This document shows positions 1 through 9,700 of a DNA stretch of 64,000 nucleotides, in pieces. How positions within the stretch are numbered: the first letter of the stretch is position 1; the number at the start of each line of letters is the position of its first letter. Source of the DNA: Sphingobacteriales bacterium JAD_PAG50586_3 (lineage in GTDB: Bacteria; Bacteroidota; Bacteroidia; CAMBQF01); the NCBI GenBank assembly GCA_023213195.1, contig CP096135.1:3716842-3780841 (forward strand), in the 5' to 3' direction. The notes under the pieces were generated by a model. It ran no database searches and was not told the origin of the DNA. It saw nothing but the letters and a program-made list of their open reading frames with translations. The translations under genes were made by a program, and so were the position numbers.

Positions 1-2594
1 CTGTTGGCGGCATCTATACATTGCTGGTATTGCTTAAGCTGAAAGTGGCAATACATCTGGCCTGAGCGTGCATCTATAAGGTACTCTGGCTTTTCAGTAA
101 CGTTCTCTAGCTGCTCGTAGTTAGCCAACGCATCGGTAAAGTTGCTTTTCTTGTAGTTGATGATAGCCGCACGCAACAGCGATTTCTCGGTATACTTATT
201 CTTCGCCTTTAAAATAACATAGTTATAATCGGGAAGGGCGTTAACAATATTACCGGCATCGTACTCACATTCGGCATGGTAGTAATGTGCCTGCAATATG
301 AATATACCGTTGGGGTATTTATCAATATAAGTTTTAAAAGCAGGTATGGCTTTGCTGCAATCGTTTTTAGAGTACGCACGATAAGCTGCTTCGTAAGTAG
401 ACGAATCTAAATCAGCCGAGTTAGCACCCATTGGCAGGTTACCAATTACGTTGGTGTAAATGGTAATGTCGTTATTCTCTATGGCAATGTCTTTAATATG
501 CGTAAGGGCTGTTGTGGCCTCATCAGTGCCGGGGTACTTTTCTACAATCTCCTTAAACATCTTCAAAGCAGTCTGATCATCATTGTTGGCGTAATGCAAC
601 AGGGCAATCTTTAGCTTAGCATTTTTGGTAAGGTCGCTGTTGGGGTGGTCGGTAAGCACCTGTTGGTAATACACCATAGCTTGGGTATTATCGTTAAGAA
701 ACTCATATGCCTGACCGGCTTCGTATTTAGAGTCGTCCAGGTAAGGCGATTTAGGGAACGCAGTAATAAGCTTCTTCAGCGTTTCTACCTTTTGCTTATA
801 GTCACCACCAAGGCCTGATACTATACCTTTTTGGAATAGCGCGTAAGCAGACCCTCCCGGCATTTTATCCGATGCCTGACCATAAAAATCAGCCGCCAAT
901 AAATAATCTTTGTTGATGAAGTAACTGTCGCCAATGCGCAATAAAGCATCGCTTACCAGTTTGTTTTCTGATGCTGGCGCATCTTTAACATACTTGCGGA
1001 AAGCCGTGGCAGAGCGTGTATAGTCTTTCAGCTTATAATAGCCATAACCAATGTTGTAGTTGGCTTTATTATACTCCGGCATGCCGGCAGAGCTAGGCGC
1101 TTCCTGAAACTCATCAAAGCTGATAACCGAGACTGCATAGTCGCCCATGCGGTATTGTGCCTCGCCTTTCCAGTATTTGGCCAAGGCAAAGTAGTTTTTG
1201 TTGAAATTATTGTCGGCTGATTTGTTGAAGAACCCAATAGCATCGGTATACTTTTGGTCGTTAAACAACTCCACCCCGCGGAAAAAGGCAATCTTTTGGT
1301 AAGCCTCTTTCATGCGCAGGTCTTTCACCTTTATTTTATCTAACGATTCTAGTGCTTTGGTATAGTTCTTAGTAGTTAAATATACACTCACCAAATAACC
1401 ATAAGCCTCGTCTTTACGCTCCGATTTTGGGTATTTCTTTAGATACAGTTCAAACGCTTCAATGGCATCACCATAGGGGTTCATTGCCAGTTCGTACGAT
1501 AGTTTGGCAAAGTTAAATAAGGCATCTTCCTCAATCAGCGGGTCAAAAGCCGTGCGCGATGCTGCCCCAAACTCATCCCTTGCCAGCGGCTTTTTATCCA
1601 ACTTCATATAGCTGGCGCCCAAGTGGTAGTGCGCATTTTGGCTTAGCGAGTCTTCATCGCCAACCGATTCTTTAAACTCTTCAACAGCCTTGTCGTACTG
1701 GCCGCTTTTGTAATAAGCATAGCCCAGTTGGTAGGCATCAAAGCGGTTGCTTTTACTGCTTTTGTCCCTGTATTTTTCTAAAAAGGGTATCGCCTCCGTA
1801 TATTTACCCGTGCGGTAATACGATTCGCCAATAATCCTGGCAATCTCCGGCCCGCGCTTGGTGTTGGCTGAGTCTAACAGGCCCGGCGAGTATTCAATAA
1901 CCTTATCGTACTTGCCTTGCAGGTAATACAATTGGCTAATGTAATAAGGCACTATGGCTTTAAATGATGCGTCGTTTTGCAGCTTTAAAAAGCCGTTAAG
2001 CGCCGTGTCGTATTTCTTTTGGGTGTAGTGTATGTGGGCAGTGTAATATATGGCCGTGTTGGTATAAACCGATTGCTTCTTAGTCAGCGGATCAAACATA
2101 TTAAGTGCCTTGCTGTAGTCTTCTTTAGAGAAATAAGAGTAGCCCAGCTTGTAACGGTATTCATCTTCCTGCTCGGCAGTAAGCGCGTTTACCTCCGTTT
2201 TTTCAAAGTAGGGTATAGCCTTTTTGTAGTTCTTACCGGCATAGTAATACTTACCCAACTCAAAGTTAGCTTGGTTTTGGCGGTTGTTGCCGGGGTATTT
2301 ATCAAGGTAAGCCAATAGCAGGTACTCACCGTCTTTGTTTTGCAGCTCCAGCGCACACAAGGCGGCGTAAAACTGCGCATCAGCCGTAAGCAATGTGGGC
2401 TTTGATAGTTTTACAAACTCATCAAACTTCTTTTGTGCCGCTCCAAACTTTTTGTGGTTATATAATTCCTGACCATCGTGGTACAACCTCTCTGGTTCTG
2501 TGTATGCTGCGGTTTGCTGCGCGTACAGGGGTACTGAACATAAAATCCCCATAAGCACTACCGCCTGTATAATTACAAGCTTTAGCTTATTCAT
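1..2594 (-). CDS. Large secreted tetratricopeptide-repeat protein (3' end outside window)
   Basis: An open frame runs leftward from an ATG at 2594-2592 to the window edge with no stop, so at least 864 residues are present and the C-terminus is missing. It opens with a signal peptide of about 25 residues ending LYAQQ. The rest is almost entirely helical repeats of TPR type, with recurring patterns such as Y..GKYDKAI..., YYRTGKYTEAIPF and YYKLKDY. This is the general shape of the roughly 1000-residue TPR proteins found once per genome in many Bacteroidota, thought to act as periplasmic or outer-membrane scaffolds; the exact partner is unknown. The region from about residue 480 on resembles BamD/YbgF-like outer-membrane-assembly TPRs (inference). 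The frame has no break. Assignment to TPR is firm, any specific role is not. Confidence 0.85.
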   Translation of the reverse strand, partial: MNKLKLVIIQAVVLMGILCSVPLYAQQTAAYTEPERLYHDGQELYNHKKFGAAQKKFDEFVKLSKPTLLTADAQFYAALCALELQNKDGEYLLLAYLDKYPGNNRQNQANFELGKYYYAGKNYKKAIPYFEKTEVNALTAEQEDEYRYKLGYSYFSKEDYSKALNMFDPLTKKQSVYTNTAIYYTAHIHYTQKKYDTALNGFLKLQNDASFKAIVPYYISQLYYLQGKYDKVIEYSPGLLDSANTKRGPEIARIIGESYYRTGKYTEAIPFLEKYRDKSSKSNRFDAYQLGYAYYKSGQYDKAVEEFKESVGDEDSLSQNAHYHLGASYMKLDKKPLARDEFGAASRTAFDPLIEEDALFNFAKLSYELAMNPYGDAIEAFELYLKKYPKSERKDEAYGYLVSVYLTTKNYTKALESLDKIKVKDLRMKEAYQKIAFFRGVELFNDQKYTDAIGFFNKSADNNFNKNYFALAKYWKGEAQYRMGDYAVSVISFDEFQEAPSSAGMPEYNKANYNIGYGYYKLKDYTRSATAFRKYVKDAPASENKLVSDALLRIGDSYFINKDYLLAADFYGQASDKMPGGSAYALFQKGIVSGLGGDYKQKVETLKKLITAFPKSPYLDDSKYEAGQAYEFLNDNTQAMVYYQQVLTDHPNSDLTKNAKLKIALLHYANNDDQTALKMFKEIVEKYPGTDEATTALTHIKDIAIENNDITIYTNVIGNLPMGANSADLDSSTYEAAYRAYSKNDCSKAIPAFKTYIDKYPNGIFILQAHYYHAECEYDAGNIVNALPDYNYVILKAKNKYTEKSLLRAAIINYKKSNFTDALANYEQLENVTEKPEYLIDARSGQMYCHFQLKQYQQCIDAAN

Positions 2595-2990
2595 GTAGTT
2601 ACCGTAAATTAATAAAGGTAAAGGTAGCTCGGGGCGCTAAGAGATAAGGGTTACAGTTATGCGAGTTATTAACGCAATTACGTTAAAAGGGTTACAGGGC
2701 TATTTAAGTTACATGTTTTTTAGAATTAGGACATCAGAACATAAAGGCAGAGTGGTAGTTAACACCTATACCTTAAGAACATTAACAGTTGAATGTTTCA
2801 ATGTTTTTTATATACTTAAAGCAAAAAACTAATACCTGCAAACATATACTGTTAAAAATATTGCTACTGCTTTATGTTAGTATCACAATCAAAATTCTAT
2901 TGAATAAACAAAAAAAGGGCAGAATTTCTTCCGCCCTTTTCTACACACACAACAACTGAAAAGCCCCTCTTAACAGGCCAAACAGAATCT
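2595..2990. other. Intergenic stretch, mostly featureless
   Basis: AT-rich spacer between the large TPR gene and the small ORFs to the right. It holds the terminator hairpin at 2911-2940 and presumably the TPR gene promoter. A TACCTTTA sequence on the minus strand about 30 bases before the ATG is a one-mismatch -7 box, but no matching -33 box is visible. I see no RNA gene or further ORF. Confidence 0.5.
2911..2940 (-). terminator. Rho-independent terminator
   Basis: AAAAGGGC-x-GAA, loop TTTC, TTC-x-GCCCTTTT forms a stem of about 11 pairs with A/T tracts on both sides, so it can work in both directions. On the minus strand it would end transcription of the small ORFs at 2991-3315 before the TPR gene starts. 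Confidence 0.75.
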
Positions 2991-3212
2991 TTAATTAAGT
3001 ATAACCATTTGCTTAAAAAATACACTAATGCGCCTTTTGGTGATATGCACATAGTAAGGTACCGCAGCTTTGGCAAGCTGTATTTGCAGCTTTAGCAGCT
3101 TTAGCCTTGCATTGCCTTTTGCTTTACGGCTAAGCATAGGCATGGCAAACTTTAGTGCATTTACCTTAGTAAGCAGTAACAACAGTTTCAGCTTTATTTT
3201 AAGCAACTTCAT
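2991..3212 (-). CDS. Small basic hypothetical protein (73 aa)
   Basis: A 73-residue ORF beginning MKLLKIKLKLLLLL, with a leucine/lysine-rich first half and many Lys/Arg throughout. No family is recognised. It lies 7 bases after the stop of a 31-residue ORF (3220-3315) on the same strand and 50 bases before a good terminator, which is the layout of a small transcription unit. The low-complexity composition means it could also be a chance ORF. If real, the N-terminus could be an amphipathic or membrane-associated helix. Confidence 0.35.
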   Translation of the reverse strand: MKLLKIKLKLLLLLTKVNALKFAMPMLSRKAKGNARLKLLKLQIQLAKAAVPYYVHITKRRISVFFKQMVILN

Positions 3213-3219
3213 GGTTAGC

Positions 3220-3315
3220 TTACGAGCCTACAATTAATAAACCCATCAGCAGGGTAAACCATATAATGGGCCCCCACAACCTTTCTTGTTTTATCATTCC
3301 TACAATCGCTTTCAT
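3220..3315 (-). CDS. Putative 31-residue single-pass membrane peptide
   Basis: ATG at 3315-3313, stop at 3222-3220. The peptide starts MKAIVGMIKQERLWGP and then has one hydrophobic stretch of about 14 residues (IIWFTLLMGLLIVG). It is positioned just upstream of the 73-residue ORF in the same direction, so the two could be co-translated. No homologue is known to me; evidence is only the intact frame, the membrane-like segment and the spacing. Confidence 0.3.
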   Translation of the reverse strand: MKAIVGMIKQERLWGPIIWFTLLMGLLIVGS

Positions 3316-3369
3316 AACAATGTTGGTTACTTATTTATATGATGTTCTTTCTTTTACAATTCCACAAGG

Positions 3370-3744
3370 CTATAAACTTGCCAACTCCTTTTTTATTGCT
3401 TCCACCGTCATGGGTTTAAACTCAAAACCATCAATAGTACCATCGCCGGTTATGCCATCTTTTACTGCATAATACATGCCATCTTTTCGTTTATCTACCA
3501 CCATTATCTTGACTTTTTCTCCTACAGGTATTTTATCTGATGTGTAGTTCCCCTCTTTGCCGCCATACATATTCATAACGCTTAAAATATCTTTAAAAAT
3601 TAGCTTAACGGTAAGGCCGGGTTTTACCTCATCAACCCTTGCAATTACTGTTCCTTTGGGTTTGTTGTTCTCATAAAAACGGTCGCAATTAATCCAACCC
3701 AACTTGCCGGTATTCATCATATAGTAATCGGCATTATTAGCCAT
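3370..3744 (-). CDS. GWINCDRFY-motif protein, coupled to the upstream lipoprotein
   Basis: 124 residues without a signal peptide, carrying the motif GWINCDRFY at residues 16-24. In Bacteroidota this motif is, from memory, typical of the C-terminal part of large secreted proteins that also carry the domain seen in the gene just upstream. The start codon overlaps the upstream stop in TAATG, so translation is probably coupled. Lacking its own export signal, it would either stay in the cytoplasm or, if the two ORFs were once one protein, be the detached C-terminal module of the lipoprotein. A -1 shift at the overlap would join the two frames. The function is unknown. Confidence 0.6.
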   Translation of the reverse strand: MANNADYYMMNTGKLGWINCDRFYENNKPKGTVIARVDEVKPGLTVKLIFKDILSVMNMYGGKEGNYTSDKIPVGEKVKIMVVDKRKDGMYYAVKDGITGDGTIDGFEFKPMTVEAIKKELASL

Positions 3745-5021
3745 TAGCGAGTCGTGTTGGGCTTTTTAGCTTTGGCAATAGAATCTATATACGCGGTATA
3801 CTCTCCAAGGCTCATGGTATCAGGGTACGATAATAATTCTGTTACCGTTTTTTGGGTTTTATTATCGTTTATATCAAGCGTATAGTTTAGTGGCTCAAAC
3901 TGCGTAAAATTGTTAAAGTAAAAACGAATAACCTCTTTACCCGGGTACTTTGTATTCTCGCCCTTGGGCATACCTTTTATCAGCTTGCCGATTGAAGTTT
4001 TTACACGTTTAACAGCCTCTTTCAATTGTTTTGAGTCATCCTTTTTACTATGAAACTCAAGCGCGGTTGTAACATCGTACACGTTTCCGTTCCAATATCT
4101 GTAGGTGTAAATAATGTACGAGTCTTTCAGCTGTTTTAAATCATGCTCACTAACTTTAAATTTATCTTTAAAATACTCCAGTACATTTTTATAGTTTGTA
4201 GTATCGGCAAACCTTGTGCAATGGTTGTTAGAGCCGTATGCCTGCACCTGGTAGTTACGCCCGGTAAGCAACGATATTTTTTGGCCCAGCACAATCTTAT
4301 CTACCCAATCGCTTTTCCATGTAACAATATTTTTATTGGATAATGAACTATTGTTAACCGTAATAGCAGCAAATTCTGTTGTTTCCCAGTTTACATTGCC
4401 ATCACTCTCTTTTACCCCGTAAAATGTTTGCATGCCGGGCTTAGGTTTAGCCTTACCCGTAGGGAAAGCCAGCGATAGTTTTTGCCCCTTTTTAAGGCTT
4501 ACGTTTTTACCCTCACTAGTTGCATTAATGTATATAGTGCCGCCACTTTCCAGCATTCTGCCATTGCTACTGGTAGTAAGGTTTGCAAACACAAAATCTT
4601 CTGCAGTGGTATACTCCTTCAATTCAATTTTTACCTCGGCATTAGGGTTTGGCAGGTCAAAACAATTTTTAGGTATCAATACTTTAATACCCTTGCTACC
4701 TACTATGGTAGTGTCTTTTTTATTCTTTACCGCAAACTCCTGCTTCGCAACAGCATCAACCAATGCAATACTATTACTATGGGGTAGTACAACTAATTCG
4801 CTAGGTACGTTTTCCTGTGTTTCAGGCTCGGTATACTGGTAAGCAAAATCTGTGGTTTGGGGTGCGGTTTGTGCCGTGCTTGTATCTGCCTTATCGACTG
4901 TATTAGTACACGATGAAAAGATGCTTAAAACTACAATTAAAAGAATCGCTAAAACGCGGAGAAGAGAAGCCGTAAGAAAAGACTTTTCGGCTACAGGTGC
5001 GCCGGTAACATTTGTTTTCAT
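3744..5021 (-). CDS. Secreted lipoprotein of unknown function
   Basis: 425 residues. After a 20-residue hydrophilic lead there is a hydrophobic segment and a lipobox ending LSIFSSC with the lipidated Cys at about residue 38, so the product is probably an outer-membrane or periplasmic lipoprotein. The first third of the mature protein (about residues 95-200: KGIKVLIPKNCF ... VKIELKEY ... LESGGTIYINA) matches a beta-sandwich pattern I know from uncharacterised Bacteroidota surface proteins. The remainder is unassigned. It ends in a TAATG overlap with the 124-residue GWINCDRFY protein. The long N-terminal lead suggests the true start might differ, but no better in-frame ATG precedes the hydrophobic segment. 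Confidence 0.65.
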   Translation of the reverse strand: MKTNVTGAPVAEKSFLTASLLRVLAILLIVVLSIFSSCTNTVDKADTSTAQTAPQTTDFAYQYTEPETQENVPSELVVLPHSNSIALVDAVAKQEFAVKNKKDTTIVGSKGIKVLIPKNCFDLPNPNAEVKIELKEYTTAEDFVFANLTTSSNGRMLESGGTIYINATSEGKNVSLKKGQKLSLAFPTGKAKPKPGMQTFYGVKESDGNVNWETTEFAAITVNNSSLSNKNIVTWKSDWVDKIVLGQKISLLTGRNYQVQAYGSNNHCTRFADTTNYKNVLEYFKDKFKVSEHDLKQLKDSYIIYTYRYWNGNVYDVTTALEFHSKKDDSKQLKEAVKRVKTSIGKLIKGMPKGENTKYPGKEVIRFYFNNFTQFEPLNYTLDINDNKTQKTVTELLSYPDTMSLGEYTAYIDSIAKAKKPNTTR

Positions 5022-5114
5022 AACTACTCTGGTGGTTTGGTTAGCGTAGTTGTGTATCCTGTAGCGTGGTGGTTTTGATTTATATAAACGATGGTAAAAA
5101 GCAATTGGTTACAT

Positions 5115-5122
5115 TATATTTG
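5115..5122 (+). promoter_or_regulatory. Candidate -7 box TATATTTG
   Basis: TATATTTG fits the Bacteroidota -7 consensus TAnnTTTG and lies 17 bases before the ATG of the secreted protein at 5140. No convincing -33 TTTG is present at the usual 19-base distance, so the call is tentative. Confidence 0.4.
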
Positions 5123-5139
5123 TAAATATTATTTAGCTG

Positions 5140-6348
5140 ATGAAACTATTTATCTACATACTATTATTATTAAATGCTACATCCATTTACGGACAGTTTA
5201 ACAAGAAAATAACACAATACAATTATTTTGATTTAGGGTATGTTGAAGACCCTTTATTTTCTAATATACATTCCCTGCAAAAGGTTATTACCGAAAATGG
5301 TATTGCCGAAAAAATGTATAAACAGATTGAAAACATCGGCGATGGCCCTGTAGTGGGTTACTTTTCCTGGAAACCAAAGGATGATTGGCAAGACAATATA
5401 CCGCAAAACGATTTTATAGGTATTGCTATTACCCAAACCCATACCGCCTACCCTGCTGCCGTTCTTAATTACAGGTGGAATAGCTTTGGGTATGACTTAT
5501 CATCAGACTATGCCTATAATTTAATAGTATGTGCAGAAGAAGTAGATGATAAAGAGTATGGCACCCTTTTAAATAAAATAAAAAAGGTAAATAAACTACT
5601 CAATATAACTCTTTTACCTGATGAGGAACAAGCACTAAAAACCAGAAAAAATTTTATAAACTCAAACGGTAACTATACCTACATATTTCACAATGTTGGC
5701 ATTTATAACCAATACACAAATAATTCTTTTACATACAGCGTTGTGCCTAAAATTAAAGTGCGCACAGAAGTGCGTAAAGCAGGCAAACTTTTAGAAGATA
5801 AAGATATCAGGAAAGATACTATTGGTATTTATTCACCTGGTGTTACTAAGCCATTTTGTAACCCCGACTCACTAAAGCAATTGCTCATAGATAATCATTT
5901 TATACCCCAAGAGCCTTTAACAGTTTATCCTATGTACTATTCATTAGCCAAAAACGATTCGTCCTTTTTTTCATACTTAGGATTTTTCAGTAGCCGTAAA
6001 GAACTTCCCGCCAATAGTTTTATGCTAACCGTATTCCCAACTTATTATCAGGTTTCAAAAATTCAAATTGATATAAAAAATCCCTCTAATCCTGATAAAG
6101 CACAAATACAGAACAATCTTACTAAACTAACCACCTTGTATAAAATATTGGGCATTGAGGTTAATAAAGACTTAGGTATGTATCTAAAAAATGCAGCCGC
6201 TACTGATGAGGTAACCCCAAACTTAACTATCACATCAGGCGGCACACAAACACAAATAATAATAAACAGCGCTAACCAATCAGCAAAGCTTACAATTAAT
6301 GCCCCCAATACGGCTTCCAGCCGGTCTTTTAAGCCTTACAAACCTTAA
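5140..6348 (+). CDS. Secreted hypothetical protein (402 aa)
   Basis: The ATG at 5140 starts a signal peptide (MKLFIYILLLLNATSIYGQ) with cleavage expected near residues 18-19. The mature part is mixed alpha/beta with many Tyr/Asn residues. No C-terminal T9SS sorting domain is visible: the tail ends in a Ser/Pro/Lys-rich stretch. No known domain is recognised. It stands alone, with a divergent lipoprotein on one side and the metH riboswitch on the other. The product is probably periplasmic or surface-exposed; nothing more can be said. Confidence 0.6.
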   Translation: MKLFIYILLLLNATSIYGQFNKKITQYNYFDLGYVEDPLFSNIHSLQKVITENGIAEKMYKQIENIGDGPVVGYFSWKPKDDWQDNIPQNDFIGIAITQTHTAYPAAVLNYRWNSFGYDLSSDYAYNLIVCAEEVDDKEYGTLLNKIKKVNKLLNITLLPDEEQALKTRKNFINSNGNYTYIFHNVGIYNQYTNNSFTYSVVPKIKVRTEVRKAGKLLEDKDIRKDTIGIYSPGVTKPFCNPDSLKQLLIDNHFIPQEPLTVYPMYYSLAKNDSSFFSYLGFFSSRKELPANSFMLTVFPTYYQVSKIQIDIKNPSNPDKAQIQNNLTKLTTLYKILGIEVNKDLGMYLKNAAATDEVTPNLTITSGGTQTQIIINSANQSAKLTINAPNTASSRSFKPYKP

Positions 6349-6373
6349 CTAAAACAATTACCCAATCAGCTTA

Positions 6374-6404
6374 TTGACAAATCAGCTAATTTGTATTATA
6401 TTTG
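6374..6404 (+). promoter_or_regulatory. Promoter of the metH transcript
   Basis: TTG at 6374-6376 and TATATTTG at 6397-6404 are separated by 20 bases, close to the Bacteroidota -33/-7 arrangement. Transcription would begin just before the riboswitch at 6423. Confidence 0.6.
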
Positions 6405-6422
6405 CATTGTTCTTTGATACCA

Positions 6423-6541
6423 CTTATCAAGAAAGACTGAGGGACCGGCCCGTTGAAGTCTTGGCAACCCCTAACGGCGCTTCATCGCCCCGTTCCGAAG
6501 GTGCCAATTCCTGTTAGACGTTAATGTCTGGCTGAGATAAG
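6423..6541 (+). promoter_or_regulatory. SAM-I (S-box) riboswitch
   Basis: The sequence carries the hallmark S-box blocks in order: CTTATC at the 5' end, AAGA..GA.TGAGGGAC, GGCCCG.TGAAG, GGCAACC, then GGTGCCAATTCC and the closing GATAAG, which pairs with the opening CTTATC to form P1. Length (about 119 nt) and order fit SAM-I. S-adenosylmethionine binding should switch off expression of the downstream methionine synthase. The 222 bases between the aptamer and metH contain double-hairpin repeat A (6640-6732), whose stems could be part of, or interfere with, the expression platform. Confidence 0.95.
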
Positions 6542-6639
6542 TATAGCGATGTTATTTTTCACTTCTCTGTACCCCAACATATACCGGTTTTAAATGTCTT
6601 GCAAATACTGCATTGCAGGCTATTTGTGCTTGATAATTT

Positions 6640-6732
6640 ACCCCCACCCCGGCCCTCCCCTTAAAGGGGAGGGTGGCAATTCTCCCCTTTAAGGGGGAGA
6701 TGTCAGCTTGCTGACAGAGGGGGTTAAGTGAG
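6640..6732. repeat. Double-hairpin intergenic repeat, copy A
   Basis: Contains CCCTCCCCTT/AAGGGGAGGG (6653-6673), TCTCCCCTTT/AAGGGGGAGA (6681-6700), the unrelated small palindrome TGTCAGC-TT-GCTGACA (6701-6716) and a closing GAGGGGG. Same plan as copies B-E: a C/G-tract hairpin next to a short private palindrome, closed by a second C or G tract. It lies in the metH leader, after the riboswitch. Confidence 0.75.
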
Positions 6733-6763
6733 GTCAAAAACGATTAACTAAATTTGATTTAAT

Positions 6764-9700
6764 TTGGAAACTACAGTAACTGCAACAACATTGGCAAGCC
6801 GCCGCAAGCAATTGTATGCTGCATTAGAGCAACGTGTATTGGTATTAGATGGCGCCATGGGCACCATGATACAGCGTTATAAGCTAACAGAGGATGATTT
6901 CCGAAACCACCCCGCGCTTAAAGACCGCAAAAAGCCTTTAAAAGGCAATAACGACCTATTATCGCTTAGTCGCCCCGATGTTATTAAGGCTATTCACCGC
7001 CAGTATTATGAGGCTGGTTCTGATATTGTGGAAACCAACACCTTTAGCGGTACACAAGTTGCACAAGAGGATTACGACTGCCAGGATTTGGTATATGAAA
7101 TCAATTACCAATCGGCTAAAATTGCCCGCGAGGTTGCCGATGAAATGACGGCTGCTAACCCTGATAAACCACGCTTTGTAGCCGGTGCACTGGGGCCGAC
7201 AAATAAAACAGCATCCTTGTCTCCCGACGTTAACGACCCGGGTTACCGCGCCATTACGTACGACCAACTGGCTGATTACTACTACGAGCAGGTAAAAGCG
7301 TTATGTGAAGGTGGTGTAGACATTATTTTGATTGAAACTATTTTTGATACCCTTAACGCCAAAGCCGCGCTATTTGCGGTAGATAAGTACTTTGAAGAAA
7401 TTGGCGATATGTACCCCATAATGGTATCGGGTACTATTACCGATGCTTCGGGCCGTACATTATCTGGTCAAACAGCCGAGGCATTTTTGTACTCAGTATC
7501 ACATTTACCCCTGTTAAGCGTTGGCTTTAACTGCGCCTTAGGTGCACGCCAGCTTAAGCCTTACATACAAACATTAGCCCGTAATACCGAGTTTAAGGTA
7601 TCGGCCTATCCTAACGCCGGTTTGCCTAATGCCTTTGGAGAATACGATGAATTGCCCGAAGAAACCGCTGCTCAAGTTCGCGAGTATTTAGAAGGAAATA
7701 CTGTAAACATTGTGGGTGGTTGCTGCGGCACCACGCCTGACCATATTGCGGCCATTGCCCGCGTAGCGGCTGAATATAAGCCCCGCGTAGCCCCGCATCT
7801 ACCCAAACGCAGCCACTATAGTGGCTTAGAGCCAATGGTGGAAGTAGAAGGCAACAACTTTATCAATATTGGCGAGCGTACCAACGTAACAGGTAGCCGC
7901 AAATTTGCCAAATTGATTATTGATGGCCGATATGAGGAAGCCCTTATTGTAGCCCGCCAACAAGTAGAAAATGGAGCACAGGTTATTGACGTAAACATGG
8001 ACGAAGGCATGTTGGATAGCGAAGCTGTTATGGTCCGCTTTTTAAATTTGATTGCCTCTGAGCCTGATATATCGCGCGTTCCGGTAATGATTGACAGCTC
8101 TAAATGGAGCGTTATTGAAGCCGGATTAAAATGTGTGCAAGGCAAGTCTATTGTAAATTCAATCAGCCTAAAAGAAGGCGAAGCCGCCTTTATTGCCCAT
8201 GCTAAAAAGTAAAACGCTACGGTGCTGCTGCGGTGGTTATGGCATTTGACGAAACAGGCCAAGCCGACAGCTACGAGCGCCGCATTGCTATATGCCAACG
8301 TGCATATGATATCCTAACTAAACAGGTAGGTTTTCCGGCTGAAGACATCATCTTCGACCCTAATATTTTAACCGTTGCTACGGGTATTGAAGAGCATAAT
8401 AATTATGCGGTTGATTTTATCCGCGCTACCAAATGGATTAAAGAAAACCTGCCCGGGGCAAAGGTTTCGGGCGGGGTAAGTAATATCTCATTCTCATTCC
8501 GCGGTAATGATAAAGTGCGCGAGGCTATGCACTCGGCTTTTCTTTATCACGCCATAAAAGCGGGCTTGGATATGGGCATTGTTAATGCCGGTATGATTGA
8601 GGTGTATGAAGAAATTCCGAAAGACCTTTTAGAACGTGTAGAAGATGTATTGCTAAACCGCCGCGACGATGCTACCGAGCGATTAATAGAAATGGCCGAA
8701 AGCTTTAAAGGCAAAGGCAAAGAAATTCTGGTTGATAATAGCTGGAGGGAAGAGCCTGTTGAGAAACGCCTGGCACATGCCCTGATAAAAGGCATTGTTG
8801 ACCATATTGATGAAGATGTGGAAGAAGCCCGCCAAAAATCAGATAGGCCATTAGACGTAATTGAAGGCCCGCTAATGGACGGAATGAACGTAGTTGGGGA
8901 TTTGTTTGGTGCGGGTAAAATGTTCTTGCCACAGGTGGTTAAAAGCGCCCGTGTGATGAAAAAAGCCGTAGCGTATCTACTGCCGTTTATTGAAGCAGCT
9001 AAACAAGAAGGTACATCATCAAGTGCAGGCCGTGTATTAATGGCTACCGTAAAAGGCGATGTGCACGATATTGGAAAGAACATTGTAGGCGTTGTATTGG
9101 GCTGCAACAACTACGAGGTGGTTGATATGGGCGTAATGGTTTCTGCCGAAAAAATATTAGATAAAGCGCAAGAAATTGGCGCGGATATTATTGGCTTAAG
9201 TGGATTGATTACCCCATCGCTAGACGAGATGGCCTATGTTGCCGAAGAGATGGAAGCGCGTGGTATGAAAATGCCATTGTTGATTGGTGGCGCTACTACA
9301 TCGCGTATGCATACAGCGGTAAAAATTGCCCCTAAATATTCGGGTGCTGTGGTGCATGTGCTTGATGCTTCACGCTCGGTGCCTGTTGCGGGTAGCTTGT
9401 TGAGCAAAGAAAATAAAGAAGAATTTGAAGCCGGTATTAAAACCGAATATGCTGCGCTGCGCGAAATGCACGAGAGCAAAAAATCAGGCAAAGAATCGAT
9501 AACCATTGAAGCGGCCCGTACAAACCGCACGCCTATTGAGTGGAGCATTGATGATTTGTATACGCCGAAATTTACAGGTACTAAGGTGTTCGAAGAATAT
9601 TCTTTAGAAGAACTGGCCAGGTTTATAGATTGGACACCCTTCTTCCAAACATGGGAATTGGCGGGGCGTTTCCCGGCTATTTTAGAAGATGAAGTAGTAG

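Noticed and set aside
1028-2380. Small ORFs on both strands inside 1-2594
   Set aside because: They lie in other frames of a long uninterrupted TPR coding frame with clear repeat text.
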